From: Paucibacter sp. B2R-40
GTDB lineage: Bacteria; Pseudomonadota; Gammaproteobacteria; Burkholderiales; Burkholderiaceae_C
NCBI RefSeq assembly: GCF_025717555.1
Contig: NZ_JAJIRP010000012.1
Coordinates: 79,533-143,532, forward strand
Length of the DNA: 64,000 bases
Reading direction: 5' to 3'
Of this stretch, positions 26,038-36,100 are shown one piece after another; the first letter of the stretch is position 1, and each line of letters opens with the position of its first letter. The notes beneath the pieces were generated by a model. That model did no database searches. It was not told where the DNA came from and saw only the letters and a program-made list of their open reading frames with translations. Made by a program: the position numbers and the translations under genes.

Positions 26038-27315
26038 TTAGGCGCCGCCTTGACCCTGCTCCGCGAGCGCCAATTGGGCCAACAAAGCCGGCGCCACCGC
26101 CGCCACGATGTCCGCCACATCACCAGCCCGAATGGCCTTGAACTCGGGCAGCGCCTCGATCAATTCCAGCGGCGCCTTGGCCGTCAACTGCTGCAGGTCT
26201 TCGGCCAGGCTGCGCATGAAGTCGGCGTCTTGCGGCACTTCGGCCAACAGCGCTTGCAAATCGGCGATGGCGTCGGCACGCGCCGCTATTTGCTCGGCAT
26301 CCAAGGCCGGCGAGGTCTCAATCTTGAGTTTTTCTATCCACAAGCGATCGCTGTCGAGTGCAGCAGCTTGTGCCAACACTTCTTCGCGCAGCTGCGCCTC
26401 CAGACCGAACAAGGCGCCATGTGCCGGCGTGCGCCCGACCAATATCACCCGTACCGCCAGTGGCCAGGCGCCGGTCTGCGCGAGCAACAAGGCCTCCAGC
26501 GCCTGACCCGTCAAGCTGAGCACCGCCGGCAGATCGGCCGCCGCACTGACGTCCACCGCCAGTCGCTCCCAGCGCAAGACATCAACGATCAAGCGCTCCA
26601 CGCTTTGAATGCCGGCCTCGCTCACTGTTACCAAGACCGCGCCGCGCGGCCCCGCCTCGCGGATATGCCGCCCTTGCAGATTGCCGGGGAAGACCACCCA
26701 GGGCGCCTCGCTCAGCACCGCATGTTCATGCACATGGCCGAGCGCCCAATAGTCGTAACCCTTGGCCTGCAGCTCTTGGACAGAGCAAGGCGCATATCGG
26801 GCATGCGCAGCGTAGCCTTCCAGCGCGGTGTGCAAGACGCCGATATTGAGCCACCCACTAACGGGCGCGGGATAGCCGGCGGCGAGGTTTTCCATCGTCG
26901 CGGCCTCCTTGAAGCTGCGGCCATGCAGCGCGACCCTCAATGCGTCCAGTTTGTGCGTTACCGGCTTGCGGCTGTCGAACAGATGCACATTGGCCGGCAG
27001 CGTCAAACGGCGGGTCATCTCGCTCTCGGCGTCGTGATTGCCGTAGAGCAGATAGACCGGGATGCCGGCCTGATTCAGGCGGCCCATCTCGCGCACGAAA
27101 AAATGCCCGGTGTTGTAGTCCCGCCAGTTGCCGTCGTAAAGGTCGCCGGCGATCACCATGAAGTCGACCGCCTCGTCGATGGCCGCGTCGATCAGCCGCG
27201 TGAATGCCTCCCGGCTGGCGCCGCGCAGCGCTTGCGCCGGTGCATTCTGGTAACTGGCCAGGCCGCACAAAGGGCTGTCGAGGTGAATATCAGCGGTGTG
27301 GATAAATTTAATCAT
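26038..27315 (-). CDS. YhaO/SbcD-like DNA repair exonuclease (metallophosphoesterase)
   Basis: The 425-residue protein has the five Mre11/SbcD phosphoesterase motifs: HTADIHLD at residues 6-13, AGDLYDG, LYGNHDAES, GVLHTALEG and GHVHEH. The capping and C-terminal helical region resembles YhaO rather than SbcD. YhaO usually works with a YhaN SMC-like ATPase encoded next to it. None is present here; instead the gene is coupled to recD by a TGATG overlap. Downstream lie a DUF3313 protein and a small gene. It may add nuclease activity to RecBCD-dependent repair (inference). Confidence 0.85.
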   Translation of the reverse strand: MIKFIHTADIHLDSPLCGLASYQNAPAQALRGASREAFTRLIDAAIDEAVDFMVIAGDLYDGNWRDYNTGHFFVREMGRLNQAGIPVYLLYGNHDAESEMTRRLTLPANVHLFDSRKPVTHKLDALRVALHGRSFKEAATMENLAAGYPAPVSGWLNIGVLHTALEGYAAHARYAPCSVQELQAKGYDYWALGHVHEHAVLSEAPWVVFPGNLQGRHIREAGPRGAVLVTVSEAGIQSVERLIVDVLRWERLAVDVSAAADLPAVLSLTGQALEALLLAQTGAWPLAVRVILVGRTPAHGALFGLEAQLREEVLAQAAALDSDRLWIEKLKIETSPALDAEQIAARADAIADLQALLAEVPQDADFMRSLAEDLQQLTAKAPLELIEALPEFKAIRAGDVADIVAAVAPALLAQLALAEQGQGGA

Positions 27316-29312
27316 CAGCTTTGCTCCCGGCTATCAGCCAAACGGTCCAACAGACCGCTGGCGCGCCGCGTGCGCAGCGCCAGCGCTTTGGTGAAGCCCG
27401 GCGGCCAGCCGTTGACCAAGGTAAAAGCCTTGCGCGCCCGCGTGATGCCGGTGTAGACCAGCTCACGTGTCAGCACCCGGCTCGGCTCGGTGGGCAACAC
27501 CAGCACGGTGTGCTCAAACTCCGAACCTTGCGATTTGTGCACCGTCATCGCAAACGCAGTCTCGACATCGGCCAGCCGGCTCACCGCCACCGAGCGCAGC
27601 TTGGCGCCGTCGGAGAAATAGGCCCGCAGGCGCTGGCTCGTCGCTTCACCCTCAGGCCCAATCTGGCGCTGCGGCCGCAAAACGATGCCGATGTCGCCGT
27701 TGAAGACGCCCAGACTGACATCATTGCGGGTCACCATCACTGGGCGACCTTCGTACCATTCGCCGCGTTTGACCAAGAGCCGCTGCTCCAGCAGAGCCTG
27801 CTCGACCGCCTGATTCAGACCTAGCGCGCCAAACAGCCCTTCGCGCACCGCACACAGCAGGCGAAAGCGCTCAAAAGCCGTCAAGACCTGGCCCACCCAT
27901 TGCTCAAAGTCGGCCGCATCGGGCTGTGCCGGGCCTTGTTTGACCAATTCCAAATAGCTGCGGTAGCCGCCCTCGGCGCCGGGCCGGCCTTGCACCGCCA
28001 GGCGCAGCAAGGCGGCCAAGTTTGGCGCTTGCAGCTCATGCAGGATTTCGCGCTCCCCCTGACGCAGCAGCTCGGTCGCCGAACGGGCATCGCCCCGGTT
28101 GACGGCCAGCGCCAATTGGCCGATCGGGCCACCGAAACGGTGGCTGCGGCGCAGCATCACGGTTTGCTGGGACAGCTTGGAAGCTTGGCTCGCCAGATAC
28201 TCGGGCGCGATTGCCTGCCCGGTGACGGCTTGCGCGTAGGCCGCCGTTGCGGGTAAATAACGCCCCAGCTCGGCGTCAGTACAAAGATCGCCCAGCACAG
28301 CGCCCGCCTCGACCGAGGCCAGCTGGTCCTTGTCGCCCAGCAAGATCAAGCGACAGCCGGGGGGCAGCGCCTCCAGCAAGGCCGCCATCATCTCCAGATG
28401 GATCATCGATGCTTCATCGACGATCAGCACATCCAGCGCCAGCGGGTGGGCCGCGTCGGCCTTGAATTTGCGCGTGTCGGGGCGTGCACCCAGCATCGAA
28501 TGCAAGGTGCGCGCCGGGCCGATTTGCGTCGCCAACTGCTGCAGCGCCAAGCTGGCGCCGAGCTGGGTCTGCAAGTCGCCCAGCGCCGAGTCTATGGCCT
28601 GCTTCAGGCGCGTCGCCGCCTTGCCGGTGGGCGCAGCCAGGCCCACGCGCAGACGCTGCGGTTCGGGGTCAACGGCGAACAGCAGCGCCAGCAAGCGCGC
28701 GACGGTATAGGTCTTGCCGGTGCCCGGGCCGCCGGTGATCAGTCCCAAGCGGGCATTCAGCGCCAAGCCGCAGGCCAGCTTTTGCCAGTCCAACGCCGGT
28801 TCGGCGCCCGTCTCGGGGAACAACAGGTCCAGCCAGCGTCGCACCTCGCTCTGCTGGGGCCGGTCGGCCACGGCAACCCGTGCCAGCACTTGCTGCGCCA
28901 CCTTTTGCTCGCAGGACCACATGCGGCGCAGGTAGAGCTTGGCGCCGCTCAAGACCAGTGGTTCGCTACCGCCTTGCTGGCCCTCTTGTTCCACCCAAAC
29001 CAGCGGGCTCGCGCGCAGCGCAGCCAACCAGCTCGGCAGATCGGCCGGCAGCTGCTCTTGCAGCATCAAACGCAAGGCCTCGGCAGCGTCCGCCTTCCAT
29101 CCCAGCACGGCCTCGCTGTCTTGCAGCAGGAGATCCAGCGCCACACAGCTGTGGCCGCGCCCTTCCAGATGGGCGACCAAGGCCGCCGCCAACAGCAGCA
29201 GCGGCGGTGCCTCCTGCTGCTGCTCGGCCACAAAGGCGGCAAAAGCCGCGTCCAGCCGGCGCAACCAGCCCTGCTCGGTCCATTGTTTCAAGGTCGCCAA
29301 CAGGGGCGTCAT
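27315..29312 (-). CDS. recD: Exodeoxyribonuclease V alpha subunit
   Basis: The 665-residue helicase has Walker A GGPGTGKTYTVARLLALLF, DEASMIHLEMM as the Walker B/DEAD-like box, and the C-terminal AMTVHKSQGSEF and VYTGITRARK motifs. RecD is the fast 5'-to-3' motor of RecBCD at double-strand ends. The start overlaps the recB stop (ATGA) and the stop overlaps the start of the YhaO-like gene. The length is close to that of gamma-proteobacterial RecD. Confidence 0.95.
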   Translation of the reverse strand: MTPLLATLKQWTEQGWLRRLDAAFAAFVAEQQQEAPPLLLLAAALVAHLEGRGHSCVALDLLLQDSEAVLGWKADAAEALRLMLQEQLPADLPSWLAALRASPLVWVEQEGQQGGSEPLVLSGAKLYLRRMWSCEQKVAQQVLARVAVADRPQQSEVRRWLDLLFPETGAEPALDWQKLACGLALNARLGLITGGPGTGKTYTVARLLALLFAVDPEPQRLRVGLAAPTGKAATRLKQAIDSALGDLQTQLGASLALQQLATQIGPARTLHSMLGARPDTRKFKADAAHPLALDVLIVDEASMIHLEMMAALLEALPPGCRLILLGDKDQLASVEAGAVLGDLCTDAELGRYLPATAAYAQAVTGQAIAPEYLASQASKLSQQTVMLRRSHRFGGPIGQLALAVNRGDARSATELLRQGEREILHELQAPNLAALLRLAVQGRPGAEGGYRSYLELVKQGPAQPDAADFEQWVGQVLTAFERFRLLCAVREGLFGALGLNQAVEQALLEQRLLVKRGEWYEGRPVMVTRNDVSLGVFNGDIGIVLRPQRQIGPEGEATSQRLRAYFSDGAKLRSVAVSRLADVETAFAMTVHKSQGSEFEHTVLVLPTEPSRVLTRELVYTGITRARKAFTLVNGWPPGFTKALALRTRRASGLLDRLADSREQS

Positions 29313-32300
29313 GGCGCGGCTCCGATCGCATCAAATTGCGCTGCGCTGCCTTGCAAGAGCGCATCAAGCTCATCCAGCATCTGCAAGGGCGGCCGCAGCA
29401 CAAAGCAGCCCCGGCTGGGCGCTTGCAGGCCGCGCAGGAAGAAATAGAGGGCACCGCCGAGTTGCTGAGTTGGGTCATAGCTGGTGCCCAAGCGGGCCCG
29501 CAGCAAACGATGCAGGGCCAAGAGGTAAAGCGCCGCTTGCAGGTCATAACGATGCTCGGCCATGGCCGCGGCCAGCGCCGGCTCGCCGTAATCACTGTCC
29601 GTGGGGCCCAGATGGTTCGACTTGTAGTCCAGCACAAAATAGCGACCCTGATGTTCGAACACCAGGTCGGCGAAGCCCATCAAGAGCCCGTGCATTTGGC
29701 GCTGCGGCAGCGTCGGGCGAGCCAGACCGCCCAGCAGATGGCGGCGGCAAAGCGCGTCAAGCGCTTGCGACTGCAACTGGTTCGAGGGGAACCAGAACTC
29801 CATCTCGGGCAAAGGGCGACGCAACTCGCTCAAGGCCGCGCCGAGCTCGGGCAAAGGCGTCGAGCACAGCTGCAGCAGCCAGGTCAACACATCCTGCGCA
29901 TGATGACCCCAAGCCTGGCGCTCGCAGCGGCGCAGCAACTGCGCTTGCAGATCCTGCGAATGCGCCAGCCTGTGGAAGCCCTCCCCGGCCAGCCATTCCA
30001 GCTGATCATGCAAAAAATTGCCTGCCAGCGCGCCGCGCGGGAAGCTGTGCCAGGGCTGCGTCAGCGGCTCGGTCGAGCCCGCGGGATCGCCTTGAACGCC
30101 TTGAGCGCTCTGAACACCTTGATCGCCCGGTTCATCGGCACGCGCCGCCGCATTCGACAACAGCGCTGGACTGGGCATGGCTCGCACCAAGGCCGAGAAG
30201 CTGCCGATGCCCCAGCGCCGCTCAAAATCAGCGTTATACGCCGGTGCCTCCAACAAAGGCGGCAATGCGCCGCGTGGCTGCAGCAAGCTCGGACCCAGCT
30301 CGGGCGCGCGCGCAGCCGGCATCAAGGCCATTTGCGGATTGCCGGCGGCCAACTCGCGCGCCAACTGCTGCAGCTGCTGCGCCTCGAAGGGCTGCGCGCC
30401 GCCCAGCACATAACCGATCGCGCTGCGGTAGGTCACGCAGTCCTTGCCCTGCCCAACTTTGAGTGCGCCGACGCCGATCCACAGCGCATGGCGAGCCCGC
30501 GTCAGCGCCACATACAAAAGCCGCAAGTCCTCGCGCTGACGCTCGACGTCGGCCTGGGCAATCTGTTCATCGCTGGGTTGCAGGTAGAGCTGCGCATGGC
30601 CCTCGGCGTCCGGCTGTTTGACATAGCTGCTGCGCGCCTTGCTGATGGCTCTAAAACTCGCGGCAAAAGGCAGGAACACCAGCGGGTATTCCAAACCCTT
30701 GGACTTGTGCACGGTGACGAGCTTGACCAAATCGGCATCGCTTTCCAGGCGCACGACCGCGTCTTCGGCCGCGCTGGCGCCGGCCACGCCACTTTGCTCG
30801 ATCTGCGCCGCCAACCAGCGGATCAAGCCTGCCTCGCCGCTTTGCAGACCGCTGGCCGCCTGCAGCAACTCGGCCAGATGCAGAAAGTTGGTCAGGCGGC
30901 GTTCGCCTTGACCGGCTTCGCCGGTCTTACCGATTGCGCCGGCTTCGCCCCCCTTGCCGACACTGCTTTGGTTCAGCCAGCGTGCCGGCAATTGCAAGCG
31001 GTGCAAGAACTGACGCAACATTGCCAGCACGCCCTGCGTTTGCCAAATGCCCTGCAGCGCCCTGAGTTCGTCACTGCGCGCATCAAAGGCCTCATCGTCG
31101 GTGGCCAAGGCGGCCAGCTCGCTCAGGCTCAAGCCCAGCAAGCGGGTCGCCAGCGCGGCGCGCACCAAGCGCATGTCCAGCGGCGCAGCGACCGCCTGCA
31201 GGCAGCGCAAGAGGTCACTCGCCTCGGGGCTGGCAAAGACCGAGTCTTTGTCCGACAGATACACCGAGGCCACGCCACGCCGGCGCAGCTCGCGGCGCAC
31301 TGCGGCAGCCTCGCGTCCGGTGCGCACCAGCACGGCCATATCGGCCGGCGCCAGCCGTTTGAATTCGCCTTTGCCTGCGTCAAAAAATCCAGCCTCAGGA
31401 TCATTCAGATAATGCACCATCTGCTCGGCACAGCGCGCCGCAAAGAGGCGCTGGCTGCTGCCCGCATCCAGCAGACTCTCATCGACCACCCATTTGAGGG
31501 CCGGCACCGGCCCGCCGGCCTGGACAAAGCGCTCGGCTCGGCCGCGCGCCGCCACGCCGACAAAAGGCAGCGGGCTGTCGCCGGTGCCTAGGTCGCGAAA
31601 CCTGAATGCCCCCTCGCCTGCCCGCGCTTCGGCAAACTCGAAAACCTGATTCACCGCCTCCACCAAAGCCTCGGTGGAACGGTGATTGGTGCCCAGCACA
31701 TAGTGGCGGCCGGCGGTCTTGGCGCGCACGTCCAAGTAACTGTAAATATCGGCGCCACGAAAACCATAAATGGCCTGCTTGGGGTCGCCGATCAGCAGCA
31801 AAGCACTGCTCCTTGCGTTGGCTTCGATGCGGTAGAGGCGATCGAATATGCGCGTCTGCAGGGGCGAGGTGTCTTGAAACTCGTCAATCAGCGCGACCGG
31901 ATATTGCGCCAATATGCGCGCCCGCAGGCGCTCGGCGCTCGGCCCCTGCGCGGGGTCCAGCGCCTGATCCAGGCGCGTCAACATATCGGCGAAACCAAAC
32001 AAGCCCGAAGCTGCCTTCAGCGCCGCCAGACGCTGCGCGATCAGGCTGGCCGCATGCAGGCGCAGTGGTGGCGCCATGGCCGGCAAGTCCGCCATGGCGG
32101 CCAACAAGGTCTCAAAGGCGGCGAACTCCGCAGGCAAGGGTGGCAATGAAGCATCGCCTTTGAGCGCATCTTCCAAGCCGGCGGGCGTCAGCCGCGCGCG
32201 CCCCGCGTCGGAGATGGCAATCTCCTGCATTGCCGCGTCCTGGCTCCAGGCCGACAACGCAGCCAGCCAGGGCTGGTAGAAGTTGGGACGCAGCTTGGAC

Positions 32301-33124
32301 TTGTTGAATGGGCAGGCTTTGTCAGCGGCCATTTGTGCGTCCAGCCAAAGCTGCATGGTGCTGGCCCGCTCGGCCCAACCCAGCTTCAAGGCTTGCAGCC
32401 CGGCCGCGCGTTCGGCGGCCACGCGCTCGATCAAGGCCGACAAAGGTGTTTGCGCGAGCAGCGCCGCTTCGGCCGGCAAACCCTGGCCGACCAGGGCGCG
32501 GGCGTCGGCCTGCAAGGCTTCGACATTGCCGAAAACCGCCAGCGCCTGATCCAGCGCCGCGCCGCCCAGCGGGTAAAGCTGGGCACGCCAATAGTCTTGG
32601 CTTGCTTCCAGCAGCATCGCCTGTTCATCACCGATCAGCTCTTCATCAAACAAGCAGCCGCTGTCAAAAGCATGCTCACGCAACATGCGTTGGCACCAGG
32701 CGTCGATGGTGTGCACGGCCGCGTCATCCATGCTCTCGGCTGCCAGGCTCAAGCGGCGCGCGGCGGCGCTGCGCTGGCCTGCGTCTGCATAGTCCGTCAG
32801 CAAGCCCTGCAGCAGCCCGTCATGCGCGGCGACCTCGGCCTCGCCGCGAAAGCATTTCGCCGCTTCCAGCAAGCGCGCCCGAATGCGATCCGACAGCTCG
32901 CGTGTCGCCGCGCGCGTGAAGGTCATCACCAATATCTCGGCCGGCAGCAGCGGCCGCCCGAAACCCTGCTCGGTGCCCTGCTCGCCGCCATGGCCCAGCA
33001 CCAAGCGCAGGTAGAGCGCGGCAATCGTCCAGGTCTTGCCGGTGCCGGCGCTGGCCTCGATCAGCCGGCTGCCCCAGAGCGGGAAACTGCCGGCGTCCAG
33101 CAAATTTTGTTTGTCTTCACTCAC
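29309..33124 (-). CDS. recB: Exodeoxyribonuclease V beta subunit
   Basis: This protein of about 1271 residues is the UvrD-type 3'-to-5' helicase plus nuclease of RecBCD. Walker A is IEASAGTGKTWT near residue 24; ALIDEFQDTSPLQ is motif II; LVTVHKSKGLEYPLVF is motif V-like. The nuclease motif with VLDYKSNHL lies near the C-terminus. The start is taken as GTG 33124, overlapping the recC stop (GTGA) with GGAGGG upstream; an ATG at 33190 would overlap recC further. Two Gly-rich low-complexity inserts are present, near residues 725 and 1000. Confidence 0.95.
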   Translation of the reverse strand: MSEDKQNLLDAGSFPLWGSRLIEASAGTGKTWTIAALYLRLVLGHGGEQGTEQGFGRPLLPAEILVMTFTRAATRELSDRIRARLLEAAKCFRGEAEVAAHDGLLQGLLTDYADAGQRSAAARRLSLAAESMDDAAVHTIDAWCQRMLREHAFDSGCLFDEELIGDEQAMLLEASQDYWRAQLYPLGGAALDQALAVFGNVEALQADARALVGQGLPAEAALLAQTPLSALIERVAAERAAGLQALKLGWAERASTMQLWLDAQMAADKACPFNKSKLRPNFYQPWLAALSAWSQDAAMQEIAISDAGRARLTPAGLEDALKGDASLPPLPAEFAAFETLLAAMADLPAMAPPLRLHAASLIAQRLAALKAASGLFGFADMLTRLDQALDPAQGPSAERLRARILAQYPVALIDEFQDTSPLQTRIFDRLYRIEANARSSALLLIGDPKQAIYGFRGADIYSYLDVRAKTAGRHYVLGTNHRSTEALVEAVNQVFEFAEARAGEGAFRFRDLGTGDSPLPFVGVAARGRAERFVQAGGPVPALKWVVDESLLDAGSSQRLFAARCAEQMVHYLNDPEAGFFDAGKGEFKRLAPADMAVLVRTGREAAAVRRELRRRGVASVYLSDKDSVFASPEASDLLRCLQAVAAPLDMRLVRAALATRLLGLSLSELAALATDDEAFDARSDELRALQGIWQTQGVLAMLRQFLHRLQLPARWLNQSSVGKGGEAGAIGKTGEAGQGERRLTNFLHLAELLQAASGLQSGEAGLIRWLAAQIEQSGVAGASAAEDAVVRLESDADLVKLVTVHKSKGLEYPLVFLPFAASFRAISKARSSYVKQPDAEGHAQLYLQPSDEQIAQADVERQREDLRLLYVALTRARHALWIGVGALKVGQGKDCVTYRSAIGYVLGGAQPFEAQQLQQLARELAAGNPQMALMPAARAPELGPSLLQPRGALPPLLEAPAYNADFERRWGIGSFSALVRAMPSPALLSNAAARADEPGDQGVQSAQGVQGDPAGSTEPLTQPWHSFPRGALAGNFLHDQLEWLAGEGFHRLAHSQDLQAQLLRRCERQAWGHHAQDVLTWLLQLCSTPLPELGAALSELRRPLPEMEFWFPSNQLQSQALDALCRRHLLGGLARPTLPQRQMHGLLMGFADLVFEHQGRYFVLDYKSNHLGPTDSDYGEPALAAAMAEHRYDLQAALYLLALHRLLRARLGTSYDPTQQLGGALYFFLRGLQAPSRGCFVLRPPLQMLDELDALLQGSAAQFDAIGAAP

Positions 33125-36100
33125 GCCGATGTGCCCTCCAGCAAGCTCGCTGCCTGATGCAGCTCCAGCTTGGCGCTGCTCAGCACCCATTGATGAAACG
33201 GGCCATACAGCGCTTGCGCAAAAATTTCGAAACGACCATCGGTGCTGAGCGCGGCGAAGTCGGGATACAGGCGCGCCAAACAGGGCTCGTCGCCCTCGGC
33301 CGCTTGGCGATAAGGGCCGCCTTCATAGACCTGGGCAGCATCCCCCTTGCCGCTGACCAGCGCCAAGCCGGTACTCAGCGCCAGCGGCAAGGGCGCGTCC
33401 GCGCCGTCCATGCCCTGGCCCCAGGCCGATAAGAGCTCAGCCAACAAGCTCTGTGCCTGCTCCAGCGGCAAGGGCTCAAACGTCACCGTCGCGTCCTTGC
33501 CGATCAACACCCCGCGCAGCGGCACACCGCAAGCACTGGCCGCCAACTGGCGCACCCAGGCCTCCAGCAGGCGCTCGGGGTAGATGGCCTGGGTCTTCTC
33601 GTTCAGACACAGCCGGCTGGTCGTGAGACCGAGCCAGACCCGCTGCCCGCCCAGCTCTTGGCACTGCAAGTCGGCCAGCCAGTCCTCAAAAGGCGGCCCG
33701 CCCTGAGCAGCTTGAGCGGTCTCAAAAGGAAAACGCAACAACTGCTTGGGCGCCGCCAGCGGATAGAGCGCATGCAGCGCCAGCCAGCCCTGCAACATCG
33801 GCGTGAGCGTCGCGACCAATTTCAGCTCAACCCGCCGGCCCTGCTCGGCCATCGGCAAGCGCCCCGCTCGGCGCAAGCGTGCCGTGTAGGCGGCCACCCG
33901 CTCGGGCAAGTCCTGCGCTGTATCCAAACCCACCAGCAACTCGTCCAGCAGCTCTCGCAGCATCGAATATTCCAGCAGACCGGCGACCGCAAACGCTTCA
34001 TCGTCCTCGGCCGCCAGCGCCTGTTCGTCAAACTGCACCAGCAAGCGCTGCTTGAAGAAGGCCTTGACCGGGTTTTTCAAAAACGCCACCAGCGCGCTCA
34101 CGGTCAGCGCCGGTGGCGCCTCGGCGGCGTCTTGCTCTGGCGCTGCCGGCGTGCCCTCGGCCTCAGCTTGTGTGTGCGGCTGCGGCGCCACATGCGCATC
34201 GCGCCACTCGCGCGCATGGGTGAAAAAACCTGCCTGGGGCGACGTTGGAGCCGACTCAAAATAACGCCGGCTGAAGGGCTGCAGCGGATGCTCGGTGGTC
34301 AAAGCCTGGAGCACGTCCTTGTGCCAGCCGGCTTGCAGATAGTCGCGCAACTGCGAGACCAGCACCGAGGGTGGCTGCTCGCTGTTGTCGCGCACGCTGC
34401 GGCCGCTCCAGCTGATGTAGAGCTTGGCCCGCGCGGACAGCAGGGCTTCCAGCATCAGCTGGCGATCGTCATCGCGGCGCGAGCGGTCGCCCGGGCGCGC
34501 AAGGCCGGGCAGGCCCATCAAATCGAAGTCGCTGCGGCTGGCACGTCGCGGGTAGTCACCATCATTGAACCCCAAGAGGCAAACCACCTCGAAGGGCACC
34601 GCGCGCATAGGCATCAGGCTGCAAAAGGTCACGCCGCCGGCCTTGAAGCGGCGATTCAGCGTCGGCGCGTCCAGGCCTTCGAGCCAGGCTTCGCGCACGA
34701 CGCCCAGCTCGACGGCTTCGTCAAAGCCGGCCAAGGCGCAGACGTCCAGCCACGCCGTCATGGCCGACTGCACAGCCGCAAGCGTCAGGCTTTCGGCCTC
34801 ATTGCTGGGCGCAAAGAAGTCCGCCAGCAATTGGCGGCCGCGCTCGGCCCAAATGGCTGGCTCGGCTGGCTCGGCGGGGGCGGCGACCAGCTGCCACCAG
34901 GCCTCCAGCGCGGCGGCCAAATCGGCCAGCGAGCCGGCCAAACCCGCGCTCAAGCCACCCACCTCGGCATAGGGTTGAATGCCCTGGAAGGCCGGCCCCT
35001 CGCCAGCGCCATAGCCCAGCAAGATGCGGCGCAGGCCAAACACCAGGCTGTTTTGCTCGCCACAGGCGGCCAGCCCCATATTGGCGCGCTGGGCCGCGTC
35101 CAGGCCCCAACGTATGCCGGCACCCTCCATCCATTGATTCAGGCGCGGCAAGTCGTCCAGCGTCAGGCCGAAACGCGCCGCAATCGCCGGCACTTCCAGC
35201 AAGGCCTGCAACTCGCTCAGCCGGCAGCGTTGCTGCGGCAGGCGCAGCAGCCATTCCAGCGCGACCAAGAGCGGATTGTTGGCACGCTCCTTCAGGTCGG
35301 CGATGTCATAGGGGATGAAGCGTTTGTCGCTGCTGCGCGCGCCAAAGCCGAATTGCCCGAAGACCGAGCGGACCGCCGGCGCGAAGGACTCGATGTCGGG
35401 CACCATCACGACGATGTCGCGCGGCGAGAGTGCGCCCTGGGCCTCGACCAACAATGTCAGCAACTGGTCATGCAAGATCTCGACCTCGCGCTGGGCGCTG
35501 TGGGCGATGTGGAAAACGATCGAGCGGTCATTGGCCGCCACCGCCAGGTGCGGGTGTTCGGCCAGCGGGGTCAGGTCGCGGATATGTGCTTGGACCTGGC
35601 TCAGCAAGCTGTCACCGACCGACTCGTCAAACAAATCTACCTTGCTGACCTGGAAGCGCTCTTGGGCCTGCAGCACATCATCGAAGCCATCCAGCTGACG
35701 CACAAAATCGCGCCCCTGGCGACCCCAGCTGGCCAGCAAGGGGTGGGCATGGGCATGCATTTCTTCCAGCGACAAGGCGGCCAGATCCAGCCCTTGGCGC
35801 AGCGGTTGGCGGCGCCGCTTTGACGCCAGCAACTCGCGCCCATCCATGATGTCGGCCCAGTGATAGCGGCAGGGATTGGGGATCGCCAGCACCACCTGGC
35901 AATGCTCGGACAGGGCGGCCAGCGCCTGCAGCGTTTGCATGGGCACATGGCTCATGCCGAACAGAATAACGCGCCGCGCCAGCGGGCTTTCCGTTGCCGC
36001 GAGCGGCCCTTGGCCGGCTTGCAGCGCCGCGACAAAGCGCTGGTGCAGTTGCGGCCGTGAGCTGGCCCGCTCGGCGTCACTCAGCGGCGCCTGCAACTCG

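Noticed and set aside
28880-31591. A 903-residue open frame antisense to recB and recD
   Set aside because: It lies opposite conserved helicase genes, has Arg/Ala/Gln-biased composition typical of high-GC shadows, and no family features.
33658-35823. A 721-residue open frame antisense to recC
   Set aside because: Same reason: it mirrors a conserved gene and lacks recognisable motifs or a ribosome site.
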